Shown here: piece by piece, positions 61,312-64,000 of the stretch | Layout of the letters: each line of letters begins with the position of its first letter | How positions within the stretch are numbered: the stretch's first letter is position 1 | DNA from: an uncultured Poribacteria bacterium | GTDB lineage: Bacteria > Poribacteria > WGA-4E > WGA-3G | Assembly (NCBI GenBank): GCA_951813545.1 | Contig: OX638352.1 | Span: 5,613,966 to 5,677,965 of the forward strand | Length of the DNA: 64,000 nucleotides | Direction: 5' to 3' | Notes under the pieces: generated by a model | Databases searched by the model: none | What the model was told of the DNA's origin: nothing | The model's input: only the letters and a program-made list of their open reading frames with translations | Made by a program: the position numbers and the translations under genes

Positions 61312-62187
61312 GTGAAGCACCATATCCTTTTGCGGATCTTGATTTTCATACTGTTGGTTTTTATGTTGCCCAATGCGAATGCCAACAGTTCCCTGAAAGA
61401 GATCCAAGAAAAGGGGGTTTTAATAGTCTGTATGGATGTCCGAAATCTGCCTTATTCTAATGCAGATCCGGAACTTCCTGGACTAAACGTTGAGATAGCA
61501 CACCTACTGGCGGCGGAACTGGAGGTTGAGCTGGAACTTCACTGGCTTAACACCCTCCGTGACAGTTTACTTGCGGACATGCTACACGGCCATTGCCACT
61601 GCGTGATCGGAGTTCCTATTGAGGAGCGCGCTATGAGTGAATCAGTCCAGTTAGGGAAACGAATTGATTTCTCCAAGCCCTATTACGGCACCGGTTATGT
61701 GTTGGTAAAGCGGAAAAGCAACAAAAAGTCCCCGAAAAGCTTGAAAGAAATCAAATCAGAATTGATCGGGACCGAAGCAGGTTCTATCGCGAGCGATGTC
61801 CTCCAGCAGATGGGATACAAACGTCGGGTTTATCGTTCGCAAACGGCTGTTCTGGATGCGCTTCAAAAAGGGCAAATCGCTTACGGATGTATCTGGTCAA
61901 ATGCAGGCTGGCTGATTGAGAAGGGCTCCCGCATTCAACAGAGCGAAAAGACAGACACGGTTTACCCTGACTTAGAAATTGTTAAAGGGTACGTCCCTGA
62001 GCCTCGCCTCCGTTGGAACGTTTCTATCGCTTTCACCAAGGATACACCAAAACTAAGAACACGTGAATTTCAAGATGTCGTCAACACAATTATCGAACAG
62101 AAATGGAGTGAGAAGGAACTCAAAGAACTCTCTGAGAAGTACTATTTACCCTACTTCGCTCCATTTCAGGAGGAGGAAGAAAAATGA
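61312..62187 (+). CDS. Quinoprotein-associated solute-binding protein (XoxJ/MoxJ-like)
   Basis: This 291-residue family 3 solute-binding protein starts at GTG 61312, with AGGAGG ahead. It has a signal peptide (LLRILIFILLVFMLPNANA), the fold-start VLIVCMDVRNLPYSNAD, PGLNVEIAHLLAAELEVELE and CHCVIGVPIEE. MoxJ/XoxJ proteins of this type accompany methanol dehydrogenases and are thought to help mature or activate the quinoprotein. The gene follows the dehydrogenase directly and overlaps the cytochrome by four bases (ATGA), so they form one operon. Confidence 0.85.
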   Translation: MKHHILLRILIFILLVFMLPNANANSSLKEIQEKGVLIVCMDVRNLPYSNADPELPGLNVEIAHLLAAELEVELELHWLNTLRDSLLADMLHGHCHCVIGVPIEERAMSESVQLGKRIDFSKPYYGTGYVLVKRKSNKKSPKSLKEIKSELIGTEAGSIASDVLQQMGYKRRVYRSQTAVLDALQKGQIAYGCIWSNAGWLIEKGSRIQQSEKTDTVYPDLEIVKGYVPEPRLRWNVSIAFTKDTPKLRTREFQDVVNTIIEQKWSEKELKELSEKYYLPYFAPFQEEEEK

Positions 62188-63110
62188 TGCACTTTATCCA
62201 TATTATTATAACTTCCACCATGCGCATACCCTGCGGCATTCTCCTTCTTTTTTTGGGTTCGAGTCTCTTCTTTTTGCCTCTTGCAAATAATGCCCAAGAA
62301 TTAGAGGTAGACATTGCCCCCGCGGCACCGAGAGAAGGCACTGATGGAGAAGACGTTATAGATGGCGCGTTCTACTTTCGTTTGATGTGTTGGGGCTGTC
62401 ACGCCGGACAAACGCGTGGTGGGGAAGCACCCGACCTCTTCAAACCGCAATGGCTCTATGGATGGACTGACGACGGTATTTTCCAGACCGTTTTCAACGG
62501 ACTCCCGGGCACAGAGATGCAAAAATTTGGTGGCAAACTTTCTGACGAAGCGATTCACATGATTGTTGGTTACCTCCGCACAGAACAAGCAAAAGCCGCA
62601 GGGGTTTCCTTGGAGGAGATAAAACCCGCTGAGGATTGGACCCCCTATATGCAGGGAAATCCCAAAGCAGGAGAAGAAATCTTTTTCTCTGAAGGATACG
62701 CTTGCGGTAAATGCCATACAGTCCACGGAAGAGGCGCGACCGGTACCGGAAGCGAGATAGGTCCAGATATGACCTATATTGCCCGCACCAGATCGCCGCA
62801 ATTCATTATTGAATCCATCCTCAACCCGCGCGCCTATATCTCGCCTGAATATGAGATGATTACCATCCTCACCAAGGATGGGAAGGAAGTTACCGGCAGA
62901 AAGCGTTATCTGTATGATCACAGAGGCAGAGAGGACACTGAAACAATCCAGATACTCGACGAATCTGGAAAACTGTGGACAACTTACTTTAAAAAGGATT
63001 TGATAAGCACCAGTGTCCCGCAAGCAGGTGTTATGCCTGAAAATTTTGCTGATATCCTTTCAGTCCAGCAGATGCATGACCTTCTGGCATATCTTCTTAC
63101 CTTGAAGTGA
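62184..63110 (+). CDS. Dihaem cytochrome c
   Basis: This 308-residue exported protein has two CxxCH sites, CWGCH at residues 69-73 and CGKCH at 174-178. The first domain resembles a small class I cytochrome c with a distal methionine candidate near EMQKFGG. The second is followed by IGPDMTYIARTRSPQFIIESI...PRAYISPEYEMITILTKDGKEVTG, a pattern common in cytochromes of Planctomycetes-type genomes. It is the likely electron acceptor of the quinoprotein dehydrogenase. XoxG proteins usually carry one haem, so the dihaem form is a departure. Confidence 0.85.
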   Translation: MMHFIHIIITSTMRIPCGILLLFLGSSLFFLPLANNAQELEVDIAPAAPREGTDGEDVIDGAFYFRLMCWGCHAGQTRGGEAPDLFKPQWLYGWTDDGIFQTVFNGLPGTEMQKFGGKLSDEAIHMIVGYLRTEQAKAAGVSLEEIKPAEDWTPYMQGNPKAGEEIFFSEGYACGKCHTVHGRGATGTGSEIGPDMTYIARTRSPQFIIESILNPRAYISPEYEMITILTKDGKEVTGRKRYLYDHRGREDTETIQILDESGKLWTTYFKKDLISTSVPQAGVMPENFADILSVQQMHDLLAYLLTLK

Positions 63111-63121
63111 CATCCTTCTAA

Positions 63122-63140
63122 TTAACGTGAGTCGGTATAA
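63122..63140 (+). repeat. Single end of the TTAACGTGAGTTCGG repeat family
   Basis: TTAACGTGAGTCGGTATAA resembles the inverse of the right end at 56795-56814 (TAACGTGAGTTCGGTATAA) with one base missing. No partner end was found before the window edge. Confidence 0.45.
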
Positions 63141-63222
63141 GAATAAACAATCCTATAGGGAACGCGCTTTGGGGGAAATAAAAATCTTTCACATCTCAGA
63201 TCCAGTTGACTTCATCGAAAAC

Positions 63223-63247
63223 CACCGCGAAACGTAGTGGAGCGGTG
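63223..63247 (+). promoter_or_regulatory. Conserved hairpin ahead of dapB
   Basis: CACCGC (63223-63228) pairs with GCGGTG (63242-63247) around the loop GAAACGTAGTGGA. It is the counterpart of the hairpin before tRNA-Sec (56870-56894), with two compensatory stem changes. GGAGG follows at 63251, so it may cover or present the dapB ribosome binding region. Confidence 0.5.
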
Positions 63248-63269
63248 ATCGGAGGCTAATAGTTTAAAA

Positions 63270-64000
63270 ATGATTCGTGTAATTATTAATGGAGCATGTG
63301 GTCGTATGGGACGGCTCATTATCCAAGGCGTCTCCCACCAAGCCGATATGGAACTTGTCGGAGCGATCGAATACCGTGAACACCCACAAATCGGAAGCGA
63401 TGCAGGCGTTGTCGCAGGTATTGGCGACATCGGCGTGCCCATCACAGGTGAACTTGGCGACGTGCTTGAAAGCGCAGATGTGGTTATCGAATTCTCGAAA
63501 CCTGAGGCAACCTTGGAGCACCTCCGACAGGTCGTCAATGCCGACAAAGCAATGATAATCGCAACAACCGGATACGATCCCGATGAGCTTGCGACTGTCA
63601 AAGAACTCACATCACAGATCCGCTGCGTGATGGCACCGAACATGAGCCTCGGTGTCAACGTGATGATCCAAGCATTGGAATTAATTGCCAAAGCCCTTGG
63701 AGACGATTACGACATTGAGGTAATAGAGGCACATCACAATCACAAAGCAGATTCACCCAGCGGCACCGCACTCCGTTTAGCGGAAACCGTCGCTGCCGCA
63801 TTGGAGCGAGACTTAGACGAGGTCGGTGTCTACGGCAGACACGGCATTGTCGGTGCGAGACCGAAGAAGCAGATTGGCATCCATGCCGTGCGAGGCGGTG
63901 ACATCGCTGGCGATCATACAGTGCTGTTTGCAACCGAGGGTGAGCAGTTGAGTGTCGTTCACCGTGCCCATAGCCCAGAGGCATTCGCTAAAGGTGCGAT
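63270..64000 (+). CDS. dapB: 4-hydroxy-tetrahydrodipicolinate reductase, 3' end cut by window
   Basis: DapB reduces 4-hydroxy-tetrahydrodipicolinate in lysine and diaminopimelate synthesis. From the ATG at 63270 the frame is open to the window end (243 codons). Landmarks: IINGACGRMGRLI (Rossmann), VVIEFSKPEATLEHL, ATTGYDPDEL, APNMSLGVNVM, the catalytic EAHHNHKADSPSGTAL and the C-terminal GRHGIVGARPK and DIAGDHTV. About 20-30 residues are missing. A GGAGG lies 14 bases before the ATG. Confidence 0.95.
   Translation, partial: MIRVIINGACGRMGRLIIQGVSHQADMELVGAIEYREHPQIGSDAGVVAGIGDIGVPITGELGDVLESADVVIEFSKPEATLEHLRQVVNADKAMIIATTGYDPDELATVKELTSQIRCVMAPNMSLGVNVMIQALELIAKALGDDYDIEVIEAHHNHKADSPSGTALRLAETVAAALERDLDEVGVYGRHGIVGARPKKQIGIHAVRGGDIAGDHTVLFATEGEQLSVVHRAHSPEAFAKGA

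Overview
The window looks like a chromosomal segment of Candidatus Poribacteria or a close relative, a lineage known mostly from sponge-associated and marine metagenomes. This rests on the gene families and not on a marker gene. They include a repeated secreted-protein tail ending in a FlgD-like sorting motif, paired phytanoyl-CoA dioxygenase proteins, sulfatases, sugar isomerases, DUF1080, DUF1670, tandem DUF6785-type membrane proteins, and many small interspersed hairpin repeats. No rRNA gene is present; the only RNA gene recognised is a selenocysteine tRNA.

Region 1 (1-10.1 kb, nearly all minus strand) is housekeeping. It holds lspA (cut by the window edge), an isoleucyl-tRNA synthetase-like protein without the class I catalytic motifs, a yggS-proC-yggT cluster, pgeF with a cupin, and a tatA-tatC-zinc-ribbon operon behind a recognisable promoter. 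Region 2 (8.9-24.6 kb) is accessory metabolism: a Gfo/Idh/MocA oxidoreductase, an ABC-2-like permease, two tandem DUF6785-type proteins, a sugar isomerase/glycosidase-like/sulfatase set, two phytanoyl-CoA dioxygenase paralogs, a CDP-alcohol phosphatidyltransferase, a LON-domain protein and an enolase-superfamily enzyme.

Region 3 (24.6-37.6 kb) is a decay zone rich in mobile elements. A TPR-thioredoxin gene is broken by a complete insertion sequence with 13-bp terminal repeats and a 5-bp target duplication, and also by an in-frame TGA. Next come a DUF1670 gene pair inside terminal inverted repeats, a YWTD-repeat secreted protein, a lipoprotein gene with an in-frame TAG, two orphan copies of the C-terminal sorting tail, a sulfatase-family enzyme with threonine in the nucleophile position, and an orphan solute-binding protein.

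Region 4 (37.6-56.5 kb) is mostly core genes: a DegT aminotransferase, gltX overlapping glnS, yvcK, a glmM-like mutase, lepA, two tandem lepB genes and selB. The gaps between them hold families of small hairpin elements. One is a 246-bp MITE with the same ends as the insertion sequence in region 3.

Region 5 (56.5-64 kb) carries the selenocysteine tRNA, then eight tandem copies of a 101-bp non-coding unit that run directly into lipA. After that come a small lipoprotein, a three-gene periplasmic quinoprotein module (PQQ dehydrogenase with the aspartate signature of lanthanide enzymes, XoxJ-like binding protein, dihaem cytochrome c) and the start of dapB. selB and its tRNA lie side by side, so this organism very probably makes selenoproteins. 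selA and selD are not in the window.
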